Assembly (NCBI GenBank): GCA_023386315.1
Contig: JAEWJZ010000015.1
Span: 1 to 50,487 of the forward strand
Source of the DNA: Bacillota bacterium
GTDB taxonomy: Bacteria > Bacillota > Clostridia > Lachnospirales > Lachnospiraceae
Length of the DNA stretch: 50,487 nt
Direction: 5' to 3'
Positions 18,085 through 25,165 of the stretch are shown here, in pieces. A model generated the notes under the pieces. It was not told where the DNA came from, searched no databases, and worked only from the letters and a program-made list of their open reading frames with translations. Numbering within the stretch: the stretch's first letter is position 1; each line of letters starts with the position of its first letter. Position numbers and translations under genes: made by a program.

Positions 18085-18861
18085 ATGGAGCAGGAGTTAA
18101 GCCAATATACCAATGAAGATTTAATAATTAAATATAAGCGTACTAAGGATATTAAAATCAAGCACGAGCTGGTAATGCGTTACATGTATATGGTGAAGAG
18201 CATTTCTATTCAAATGCGTGATGTCTATTTAAGCTTTGCTCAAATAGAGGATATCGTTAATGAAGGTGTATTGACGATCATGAATGGGATTGAAAAATTT
18301 GATCCTGATATGAATGTGAAGTTTGAAACGTATATTTCCAAGCGAATCCGTGGTATGATTATAGATATGGCAAGAAAGCAGGACTGGATACCAAGAAGTG
18401 TCAGGAAAAATGCCAAGGAGCTGGATAATACGGTTATGGAATTATGCAACCGTCTGGGACGTTTTCCATCTTCAAAAGAAACTGCTGATTATTTAAATAT
18501 ATCCCTGGATAAATATCAGGAAGCATTGGGGAAGACGAATGTTTACAGTGTGATATCCCTTGACATGGTGTTAGAGGGAAGCAATGATAATAAGAAGACA
18601 GTCCAGCTGCCATCCATAAGTGAGAATGACCAGCCGGAATCTCACTATCTTCAGGAGGAATTTAAGCAGATTTTAGTATCTGCCATAAATAATCTGAAAG
18701 AAAATGAACAAAAGGTTATTTCTTTATATTATATGGACGAATTAAATATGAAAGAGATTGCCAGGGTCATGAATGTCAGTGAACCAAGAATTTCACAGAT
18801 CCACTCGAATGCGATTCAAAAGCTGAGACTGAATCTGACTAATTTTATAAATGGGAAATAG
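18085..18861 (+). CDS. fliA: Flagellar RNA polymerase sigma factor, sigma28/FliA/SigD type
   Basis: Directs transcription of late flagellar and chemotaxis genes and is held by FlgM, encoded at 36581-36901. 258 residues from ATG 18085: sigma region 2 ('GVLTIMNGIEKFDPDMNVKF', 'YISKRIRGMIIDMAR'), region 3 ('FPSSKETADYLNI'), and region 4 with a helix-turn-helix ('MKEIARVMNVSEPRISQI'). The start is uncertain: a GTG at 18073 and a TTG at 18046 that overlaps the flhA stop are in frame. Sigma28-like promoters are visible elsewhere in the window. Confidence 0.93.
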   Translation: MEQELSQYTNEDLIIKYKRTKDIKIKHELVMRYMYMVKSISIQMRDVYLSFAQIEDIVNEGVLTIMNGIEKFDPDMNVKFETYISKRIRGMIIDMARKQDWIPRSVRKNAKELDNTVMELCNRLGRFPSSKETADYLNISLDKYQEALGKTNVYSVISLDMVLEGSNDNKKTVQLPSISENDQPESHYLQEEFKQILVSAINNLKENEQKVISLYYMDELNMKEIARVMNVSEPRISQIHSNAIQKLRLNLTNFINGK

Positions 18862-18878
18862 GAAAGGGGAATAGCGGG

Positions 18879-19682
18879 ATGTTTCAAGGATTTTATAATC
18901 TGGCTTCCGGAATGCTTTATCAGAACCGGAATTTAAATACCATCAGTAATAATATGGTAAATGTTAGTACTCCTGGTTTTAAATCAGACCGAATGACCAG
19001 CACCACATTTAAAGATGAGATGCTTTACAGGAGCGGGAATGTCAATAAAAGCAATCCCGTTCAGATTGGTGCTGCATCCATGATGCGTACCGTAGCGGGT
19101 GTGAAGACCAGTTTTAATCAGGGGAATGTGGAGGAGACCGGAGGAAATTTAGACTTTGCTTTAACAAAGCCTGGATTTTTTACGATTGAGGGTGCTGACG
19201 GAAATCGTCTCTATACAAGGAACGGTTCTTTTGATATTGATCAGGATGGGTATCTTTGCTTATCAAATCTGGGCAGAGTACTTGGCGAAGACGGAAATCC
19301 CATTGAAATGACCTCCAATCACATTACAGTTGATCAGTCGGGGAATATATATGAAGTACCGTTAAAAGGACTTAAAACCGATGAAGACAACGCTGACGCT
19401 GAGGAGGAAGAGCCTACCCTTCTTGGAAAAATCGGAGTGGTAAATTTCGATGACGAAACCCAGCTTGTAAAAGGGGATAACGGAACCTTCACTTCCCAGG
19501 CAGAAGCGAAAACTGTTGATGGAGGACTTATGTGGAAATCTGTAGAACGGTCAAACATCGATCCCATTGAACAGATGACAGCCATGATGACCAGTCAGAG
19601 AGCTTCCCAGAGTGCAGCACAGGTGCTTAAGATGTATGATCAGCTGATGGGAAAAATAGTAACTGATATTGGCAGAGTATAA
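18879..19682 (+). CDS. flgF: Flagellar basal-body rod protein FlgF/FlgG family (first)
   Basis: Rod protein exported before the hook. 267 residues with rod termini ('LNTISNNMVNVSTPGFKSD' and 'MTSQRASQSAAQVLKMYDQL'). An acidic insertion ('DEDNADAEEEEP', DNA about 19379-19418) sits in the middle domain after the 'DQSGNIYE' turn. It is paired with flgG downstream, as flhO-flhP in Bacillus. Which of the two is proximal (FlgF) is inferred from gene order. Confidence 0.88.
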   Translation: MFQGFYNLASGMLYQNRNLNTISNNMVNVSTPGFKSDRMTSTTFKDEMLYRSGNVNKSNPVQIGAASMMRTVAGVKTSFNQGNVEETGGNLDFALTKPGFFTIEGADGNRLYTRNGSFDIDQDGYLCLSNLGRVLGEDGNPIEMTSNHITVDQSGNIYEVPLKGLKTDEDNADAEEEEPTLLGKIGVVNFDDETQLVKGDNGTFTSQAEAKTVDGGLMWKSVERSNIDPIEQMTAMMTSQRASQSAAQVLKMYDQLMGKIVTDIGRV

Positions 19683-19696
19683 GGGAGGAACAGCGG

Positions 19697-20470
19697 ATGA
19701 ATCAATCCTTTTACATAGGCGCGCTGGGCGCCATGAATCAGCAGACGAAATTGAATGTGGTATCTAATAACATTGCCAATGTCAACACAGTCGGTTTTAA
19801 GCCAGAATACAGTGTGTTTTCCGATCTTATCTATACGCAGACAAGGAATTCGCTTGAGAGCCCTAATGTAAAAACCGGCAGCGGGACTAAAATTGACCAG
19901 GTAAAAACCAATATGACAGCAATGCCGTATCAGTCCACAGGAGAGGAACATGATTATGCGGTGGAAGGCGATGGATTTTTCATGCTGAAAGATCCTGTAA
20001 CCGGGGAAATTACATATAGCAGAGACGGACGTTTCCAGCTTGCGAAGACAACGGATAAATTTTATCTTGTGAATGTGGATGGCAAAAGAGTTCTTAATAT
20101 GGATCAGGAAGAAATCTCCTATGATGTAAAACCGGCATCCTACCCTTCCGAAGAAAACGAAGAAGACGAAGAAGAAACGGAAGAGCTGCAGGAAGATGAA
20201 CATGATCCTCATGCAATTGGAATTTATACCTTTGCAAATACCAATGGTTTAAAACCCATAGGAGATAATGTCTTTGCTGCAACAGCAGCCAATGGCACCC
20301 CCATTCTGCTGGAGAACGCAAAAGTGGTATCTGGTTCCCTGGAGCAGTCCGGCACGGATTTTGCATTGGAGATGACAAGAATGATGGAGGCCCAGAGAGC
20401 ATATTCCTATGCTCTTAAAATGGTACAGACTTCCGATGAAGTTGAGTCGACAATAAATTCTCTGCGATAA
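19697..20470 (+). CDS. flgG: Flagellar basal-body rod protein FlgG family (second)
   Basis: Distal-rod type protein of 257 residues, with N-terminal 'NVVSNNIANVNTVGFKPEY' and C-terminal 'MMEAQRAYSYALKMVQTSDE'. Like its neighbour it has a strongly acidic insertion in the middle domain, about 20 residues (DNA 20150-20208), much longer than in the first copy. GGGAGG ribosome site; 14 bases after the flgF-type gene. Confidence 0.9.
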   Translation: MNQSFYIGALGAMNQQTKLNVVSNNIANVNTVGFKPEYSVFSDLIYTQTRNSLESPNVKTGSGTKIDQVKTNMTAMPYQSTGEEHDYAVEGDGFFMLKDPVTGEITYSRDGRFQLAKTTDKFYLVNVDGKRVLNMDQEEISYDVKPASYPSEENEEDEEETEELQEDEHDPHAIGIYTFANTNGLKPIGDNVFAATAANGTPILLENAKVVSGSLEQSGTDFALEMTRMMEAQRAYSYALKMVQTSDEVESTINSLR

Positions 20471-20503
20471 ATATGGCAGAGTTCGATGAAAGAGGGCGAT
20501 CAT

Positions 20504-21130
20504 ATGAAAATAACACGTTATGATGAAATGAATGGGCTTGGACTTGATCTGATACGGGAAATAGGCAGTATTGGTACAGGCAATGCGGCTACCGCACTTT
20601 CTTCCATGCTGAACAAGACAGTTCGAATGACACTTCCGGATGTTCAGATTCTTGGATATAACGAAGCCATTAAATTTCTGGGAGATCCGGAGGAGATTGT
20701 GGCGGCTATCCTGGTAAAGATGACAGGAGAAATCAATGGTTTAATGCTTTTCATTTTAAAAATGGATTTTATTAATGAAGTCTTATCCAGTGTCATGCAG
20801 GAGGAGATTGAAGATTATTACCAGCTCAATGTTTTAGAGACTTCCGCATTAGAAGAGATTGGTAATATTATTATTTCATCTTATGTAAATGCAATGTCAA
20901 CACTCAGTGAGGTTACAATTAATCTTTCTGTACCTGATATTGCAGTTAATATGCTGGGAGGGATCTTAAGCGTTCCCATGGTGGAATTCGGATATCAGAC
21001 AGATAAGATGATGATGATAAGCGGACAGTTTATAATAGGAGGAAAAGTCCTTCACAGTGACTTACTGATGATGCCGGATATCATGTCATTGAACTTTTTA
21101 ATGGAAAAGTTGGGGATTGTAAATGGATAA
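20504..21130 (+). CDS. cheC: CheY-P phosphatase CheC
   Basis: Dephosphorylates CheY-P and, when bound to CheD, links adaptation to the response. 208 residues with two CheC phosphatase helices ('REIGSIGTGNAATALSSML' and 'LEEIGNIIISSYVNAMS'), each with conserved Glu and Asn. ATG 20504 has AGAGGG at correct spacing; an ATG six codons earlier (20486) lies upstream of that site. Overlaps cheD by 8 bases, which suits a CheC-CheD pair made together. Confidence 0.94.
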   Translation: MKITRYDEMNGLGLDLIREIGSIGTGNAATALSSMLNKTVRMTLPDVQILGYNEAIKFLGDPEEIVAAILVKMTGEINGLMLFILKMDFINEVLSSVMQEEIEDYYQLNVLETSALEEIGNIIISSYVNAMSTLSEVTINLSVPDIAVNMLGGILSVPMVEFGYQTDKMMMISGQFIIGGKVLHSDLLMMPDIMSLNFLMEKLGIVNG

Positions 21131-21605
21131 ACAGATAACGGTAGGAATTGCGGACATGAAGTTTGCCAGACAGGAGGGGACACTGATCACCTATGCGCTG
21201 GGGTCCTGCATTGGCATCTGTTTGTACGATCCGATGATAAAGCTGGGGGCACTTGTACATATTATGCTTCCGGAAGTATATGGATCAGGAGACGGAAATA
21301 TATTTAAGTATGCAGATACGGGACTGGCTGAGACATTTAGAAAAATAGAGATTCTGGGAGCCAGAAAACCAAGGCTGATCGCAAAGATTGCAGGGGGGGC
21401 AAAGATGTTCGAGCTGCAGGGAAACAGTACCCTCGGTAATATTGGTGCCCGAAATATTGTAAGTGTAAAACAGATACTTCAAAAAGAGGGGATCCGTCTG
21501 GCAGCTTTGGACGTCGGAGAGAATTATGCACGTACGATGTCCATGGATGTAAGCACGGGGCAGGTTAAAATCAGAACTTACGGCAGAGCAGAAATTGTTT
21601 TGTAA
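21123..21605 (+). CDS. cheD: Chemoreceptor glutamine deamidase CheD
   Basis: Deamidates receptor glutamines and binds CheC. 160 residues; the catalytic Cys29 ('ALGSCIGICLYD') and His46 ('GALVHIMLPE') are in place, with 'GGAKMF' and 'NIGARN' further on as in the family. Chemoreceptors are not in this window, so its substrates are encoded elsewhere. Confidence 0.95.
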   Translation: MDKQITVGIADMKFARQEGTLITYALGSCIGICLYDPMIKLGALVHIMLPEVYGSGDGNIFKYADTGLAETFRKIEILGARKPRLIAKIAGGAKMFELQGNSTLGNIGARNIVSVKQILQKEGIRLAALDVGENYARTMSMDVSTGQVKIRTYGRAEIVL

Positions 21606-21688
21606 ACATTATGAACTTGCAGAAAGTTGCCGATAAATTAACAGGCAGTTGTTTTTGCTGGATTATATTGGGATAAAGGAGAAAAAGT

Positions 21689-22609
21689 ATGGCAGAAACA
21701 GAGATTTTATTAGAATCAGGGACGAATGAAATTGAAATAATGGAATTTACCATTTACGGTGAGTTGTATGGAATTAACGTTGCTAAAGTACGTGAGATTA
21801 TGATGTCAGATAAGGTGAAGCCTATCCCCCATGCCCACCCAGCCGTAGAGGGTATTTTTAAACCAAGGGATCTTCTTCTTACCGTAATCGATCTCCCTTA
21901 TTACCTGACTGGAAATAAAGGTGAAAAACAAGGCAAGGATCTGTTTATTATCACCAATTTCAACAAGCTGCACATTGCTTTCCGCGTTCACAGCGTAGTG
22001 GGTATCAGCCGCATTTCATGGAAGAATATTCAAAAGCCGGATGATACCATAAGCCGTGGAGATGAAGGAGTAGCGACTGGAATCGCTCAGTGTGGAACTG
22101 ATCTTGTTACGATCCTTGACTTTGAAAAAATTGTTGCTGACATTGCTCCTGAGACCGGAATTCAGATAGATGATATTAATAAGCTTGGAAAGAGGACATC
22201 TGTTGCCAATCCCATTCTGATTGCAGAAGATTCCATACTTTTAACTAAAATGATTGAGGCTGCTCTTAAGAAAGCCGGTTATGAAAATCTTACCTTTAAG
22301 AATAATGGTCAGGAAGCCTGGAATTATTTAAGCCAGATAAGAGACGATTCAGATTTAGATGAAAAAGTAAGCCTTATTATTACAGATATTGAGATGCCTG
22401 AGATGGATGGACACCGGCTTACAAAGCTGGTAAAAGAAGATAAGAAACTAAAACACATTCCTTTGGTAATATTCTCTTCCATGATTAATCAGGAACTGAT
22501 GATAAAAGGAAAACAGTTGGGAGCGGATGAACAGCTGAGCAAGCCGGAAATCGCCCATCTGGTGGAAGTAATTGATCATTTACTTCAGAGGAGGAAGACG
22601 AATGGATAA
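21689..22609 (+). CDS. cheV: CheV-type coupling protein (CheW domain plus receiver)
   Basis: Adaptor that couples receptors to CheA and is itself phosphorylated. 306 residues: CheW-like domain (about 14-160, 'IMEFTIYGELYGINVAKVRE', 'GIFKPRDLLLTVIDLPYYL') and a receiver domain (about 175-300) with phosphoacceptor Asp in 'LIITDIEMPEMDG' and a late Lys in 'LSKPEIAHLVEV'. Clear AAAGGAG site. Its stop overlaps the next gene. Confidence 0.93.
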   Translation: MAETEILLESGTNEIEIMEFTIYGELYGINVAKVREIMMSDKVKPIPHAHPAVEGIFKPRDLLLTVIDLPYYLTGNKGEKQGKDLFIITNFNKLHIAFRVHSVVGISRISWKNIQKPDDTISRGDEGVATGIAQCGTDLVTILDFEKIVADIAPETGIQIDDINKLGKRTSVANPILIAEDSILLTKMIEAALKKAGYENLTFKNNGQEAWNYLSQIRDDSDLDEKVSLIITDIEMPEMDGHRLTKLVKEDKKLKHIPLVIFSSMINQELMIKGKQLGADEQLSKPEIAHLVEVIDHLLQRRKTNG

Positions 22610-23888
22610 GTATGTCACCCGGCAGCCTATAAAGGCATTGAAGGAGGACAGGATTATCGGCTATGAAGTATTGTTTCAGAAGGACTATGATTCTCTTTAC
22701 AGCAGCTCCGATGTAGCAGCAGCTGACACAATTGCAGGATTCCTGATGCAGAATACAGAAAGCATTTTTCATGATAAGCTTACTTTTGTTACATTTACTC
22801 CTTCCTTGTTGTTTCGGAACACACCGAAGATTTTTGATAAGGAGAAGATGGTGATTCAGATAGAAGATCACGTCATGATTCATCCTTTGTCTCCAACCAT
22901 CATAAGAAAATACAGAGCAGAGGGGTATGTGTTTGCGATCAATGACTTCCAGTTTTCTCCCAAATATTTCTCCATGCTGGATTATGTTACCTACATAAAG
23001 ATTGATATCAGAAACAAGCAGGAAGGGAAAGAGCGGATCTCTCTTAAAAATCTCATTAATACGATGAAGGGATTTGATAAGAAGTGCATTGTGACAGGGG
23101 TCAGCTCCATGGCAGATTATGATCTTGCGATTGAGGTAGGCGCAGATTATGCGGAGGGAAGTTATGTCGCGGAAGCCATGGCCGGAAAAGTGAACCGCAT
23201 GGAATTTTTAGAGGGTAACTTCTTCCAGCTGGTAGTCGAAGTATCCAAAGATGAACCGGATATAGAAAAGATTGAAGAAATTATTAACAGAGATGCCGCT
23301 TTAAGCTATGCTCTTCTTAAGATCGTTAATTCCGCATACTTTGCTCTTCGCCGCAGGGTTTCCTCTATACGTCAGGCTTTGGTTACCATGGGTATCAGTC
23401 AGTTGAAGCAATGGGTATATTTGTTAAGCTTCAATAATGACATTGATAATGAGGAGTCTCTGGAAGCGATGATGAAGCTGTCTTTCCTCAGAGCAAATTT
23501 TGCAATGACTATTTCGGATCATATTGAGAACCTTCCCATTATACGGTCGGAAGTGTATATGATGGGTATGTTTTCTACCCTTCAATACATGATCAGCGCA
23601 CCTTTGGAAGAGATCCTTGAAGAAGTTCCGGTTGCCCAGGAAATAAAAGATGCTCTTATCCGTAAGGAAGGAATCTGCGGTGATTTATACGAATTGATTC
23701 TTAGCTATGAAAGCGCAGAATGGAAAAAAGTCAAGCAGCTTTCCGATAAGCTGAATATACCTTCCGGACAGCTGGCACAGACTTATATGGATTGTGTAGA
23801 AGCAGTGAATGAGATCTGGAACGGTTTAACAAGCAGCAATACAGAGCAGGAAGCTGAAATACCTGTAAGTAAAAAACCCCGCACTTAA
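22602..23888 (+). CDS. EAL-HDOD domain protein (degenerate EAL)
   Basis: A YuxH-family signalling protein of about 428 residues: N-terminal EAL-like half (about 1-200) and C-terminal HDOD half (about 205-400, 'EEIINRDAALSYALLKIVNS', 'RRRVSSIRQALVTMGISQLK'). The EAL signature reads 'YEVLFQ' and other metal ligands of active phosphodiesterases look absent, so it probably does not cleave c-di-GMP; relatives act as regulators of motility. ATG 22602 follows GAGGAGG and overlaps the cheV-type stop by 8 bases. It is the last gene before the inverted-repeat element. Confidence 0.9.
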   Translation: MDKYVTRQPIKALKEDRIIGYEVLFQKDYDSLYSSSDVAAADTIAGFLMQNTESIFHDKLTFVTFTPSLLFRNTPKIFDKEKMVIQIEDHVMIHPLSPTIIRKYRAEGYVFAINDFQFSPKYFSMLDYVTYIKIDIRNKQEGKERISLKNLINTMKGFDKKCIVTGVSSMADYDLAIEVGADYAEGSYVAEAMAGKVNRMEFLEGNFFQLVVEVSKDEPDIEKIEEIINRDAALSYALLKIVNSAYFALRRRVSSIRQALVTMGISQLKQWVYLLSFNNDIDNEESLEAMMKLSFLRANFAMTISDHIENLPIIRSEVYMMGMFSTLQYMISAPLEEILEEVPVAQEIKDALIRKEGICGDLYELILSYESAEWKKVKQLSDKLNIPSGQLAQTYMDCVEAVNEIWNGLTSSNTEQEAEIPVSKKPRT

Positions 23889-23890
23889 TG

Positions 23891-23909
23891 GTCAATGTCA
23901 TTAAGTTAA
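23891..23909 (+). repeat. Left terminal inverted repeat of the MITE-like element
   Basis: Nineteen bases, perfect inverted match to 24138-24156; the match stops at 23910. Immediately preceded by TTAATG. Confidence 0.85.
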
Positions 23910-23935
23910 CCTTGGTACAAGGACTAGGGCTTTCG

Positions 23936-23975
23936 AAAAGAGGTTGAAGAATTGTTTTCTTCAGCCTCTTTTCTG
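23936..23975 (+). terminator. Terminator-like hairpin inside the MITE-like element
   Basis: AAAAGAGGTTGAAGA (23936-23950) pairs with TCTTCAGCCTCTTTT (23958-23972) with a single G-U pair. The A-run before and the T-run after make it a bidirectional Rho-independent terminator candidate, about 48 bases after the EAL-HDOD stop. It may replace the terminator split by the insertion. Confidence 0.75.
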
Positions 23976-23996
23976 TATTTTTAGATACTACAAAAG

Positions 23997-24041
23997 GGTC
24001 GCTCTCGCTACCTCTTTAACCAATCAGTAGCGAGAGCGGCC
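23997..24041. other. Long perfect stem-loop inside the MITE-like element
   Basis: CGCTCTCGCTAC (24000-24011) is perfectly complementary to GTAGCGAGAGCG (24027-24038), extendable to 15 pairs with one G-U. Loop of 15 bases, no adjacent T-run. A further stem CCATACCA/TGGTATGG occurs at 24099-24119. Confidence 0.75.
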
Positions 24042-24137
24042 GCACATTTCTTTTCTCATGTCAAGCATTTTCTCTGAAAAAGCAGAAAAAAAAGACCCCC
24101 ATACCATTGTTTGGTATGGAGATCTCATTCTGTCAAC

Positions 24138-24156
24138 TTAACTTAATGACATTGAC
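24138..24156 (-). repeat. Right terminal inverted repeat of the MITE-like element
   Basis: TTAACTTAATGACATTGAC, the exact reverse complement of 23891-23909, immediately followed by TTAATG. Confidence 0.85.
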
Positions 24157-25140
24157 TTAATGGTGTGGGTTTTCTTTTACTGTAAAGCAGGATTTTGTCA
24201 CCTCCACAATTACCTGGGGAGCGAAACGGCTGGAATAGAAATTCAGCAGGGGAGAGGCAGCCGGAGGTTCTACCACCACATATTTGGGCGGAAGTTTTGT
24301 CAATGTCAGTGCAATGACATCAGCAATACAGCGCTCACAGGTACAGCCACCAAGCCGCTCCATATAATCCTTTGCAATATTCTCCACTACATGTTCCATA
24401 ACATTTAAATATTTAAAATTAGGAGTGAGAGGAGGGGAAGGATTGTCAGTGATCGACAGATCTCTTAGAATCTGGTCATCTGCGACCGGCAGATCAGCTG
24501 GAAGCTGCTCATCAGTGTCTGATATATCAGCTGGAAGCTGCTCATCAGTGTTCGATATATCAACTGGAATCTGTATATCAGTGTCCGATAGATCCGCTGA
24601 TATACGGTTATCACTATCTGACAGATCCGTTGGAACTCCATCATCAGTATCGAATCCATCTGAATTACTATGTTCATTCTCAGTATTTGTCTGATTGTCA
24701 GACGGTTCGGTGTACGGTTCGGCTGCTGGCAATTCTTCTGTATCTGTTGCTGGTTCCTCATCTAAATCCGGTTCCGTTAAGTCAGAAACAGATTCCTCTT
24801 CAGGTTCTGCAATTGCATTATCTGCCCCGTCTTGATTTAAGTTTGTTTGGTTCTCTGCCTTCTCATCTTCCTCAAGCTGCTGCCTGATTAATTCAGCTAC
24901 CGGATCCTGTACGGAAGAAGAAAGGTCAATAATAGAAATTGGGCTGGGAGACAAGGGTCCCTCCTGCATTTGTATGGAGGCCTGCTGAGCCAATACTGTC
25001 AATTCTTTAATTGTTCCCTTTGACTCGGCTGCCTGGCTGGCAGCAAGATTTTCCTTAGCAGCTTCTGATTTCGAAGATTCAGCCTCACCTCCGGCCAGAA
25101 GATTCATGACATGAGCTGTTTTGCTGCTTTTCCTAGCCAT
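24157..25140 (-). CDS. ComFB-domain protein with acidic 11-residue repeats
   Basis: 327 residues. The C-terminal domain (about 243-326) has the ComFB pattern: 'YLNVMEHVVENIAKDYMERL', the cysteine cluster 'GGCTCERCIADVIALTLTKLPPKYVV' in parts (C266, C268, C271) and a following beta segment. The middle (about 95-235) is acidic and disordered and includes 5.5 tandem 11-residue repeats of the type L/ISDTDEQLPAD (173-233). The N-terminus 'ARKSSKTAHVMNLLAGG' is basic and may be a binding peptide. It follows parA on the same strand by 25 bases. Some ComFB proteins are reported to bind cyclic dinucleotides; for this one the role is unknown. Its stop lies in the MITE target duplication. Confidence 0.82.
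   Translation of the reverse strand: MARKSSKTAHVMNLLAGGEAESSKSEAAKENLAASQAAESKGTIKELTVLAQQASIQMQEGPLSPSPISIIDLSSSVQDPVAELIRQQLEEDEKAENQTNLNQDGADNAIAEPEEESVSDLTEPDLDEEPATDTEELPAAEPYTEPSDNQTNTENEHSNSDGFDTDDGVPTDLSDSDNRISADLSDTDIQIPVDISNTDEQLPADISDTDEQLPADLPVADDQILRDLSITDNPSPPLTPNFKYLNVMEHVVENIAKDYMERLGGCTCERCIADVIALTLTKLPPKYVVVEPPAASPLLNFYSSRFAPQVIVEVTKSCFTVKENPHH
24442..24624 (-). repeat. Tandem 33-bp coding repeats
   Basis: About 5.5 in-frame copies of a 33-bp unit encoding 11-residue acidic repeats (LSDSDNRISAD, LSDTDIQIPVD, ISNTDEQLPAD, ISDTDEQLPAD, LPVADDQILRD, LSITDN). The two middle copies are nearly identical at DNA level, which suggests recent slippage or copy-number change; outer copies have diverged. 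Confidence 0.88.
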
Positions 25141-25165
25141 GTTTATATGCTCCTCTCAAGTTAAA

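Larger units (their letters stand above)
23885..24162. mobile_element. MITE-like element with 19-bp TIRs and 6-bp target duplication
   Basis: The 266-bp core (23891-24156) starts with GTCAATGTCATTAAGTTAA (23891-23909) and ends with its exact reverse complement (24138-24156). The hexamer TTAATG directly flanks both ends (23885-23890 and 24157-24162), a candidate target duplication. The core has no usable ORF but is full of stem-loops, so it would depend on a transposase elsewhere. Removing it rejoins AAAACCCCGCAC-TTAATG-GTGTGGGTTTT, a hairpin, indicating insertion into an older terminator loop. I cannot name the IS family. Confidence 0.8.

Noticed and set aside
23891..24156. Transposase remnant inside the inverted-repeat element
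   Set aside because: No open frame of useful length on either strand; the content is hairpins, so it is treated as non-autonomous.
24442..24624. CRISPR array suggested by regularly spaced repeats
   Set aside because: The repeats are contiguous, in frame, without spacers, and encode acidic 11-residue units.
24160..24887. Plus-strand frames opposite the ComFB-domain gene
   Set aside because: Shadows of the repeat-rich minus-strand gene, with no ribosome sites and no recognisable product.
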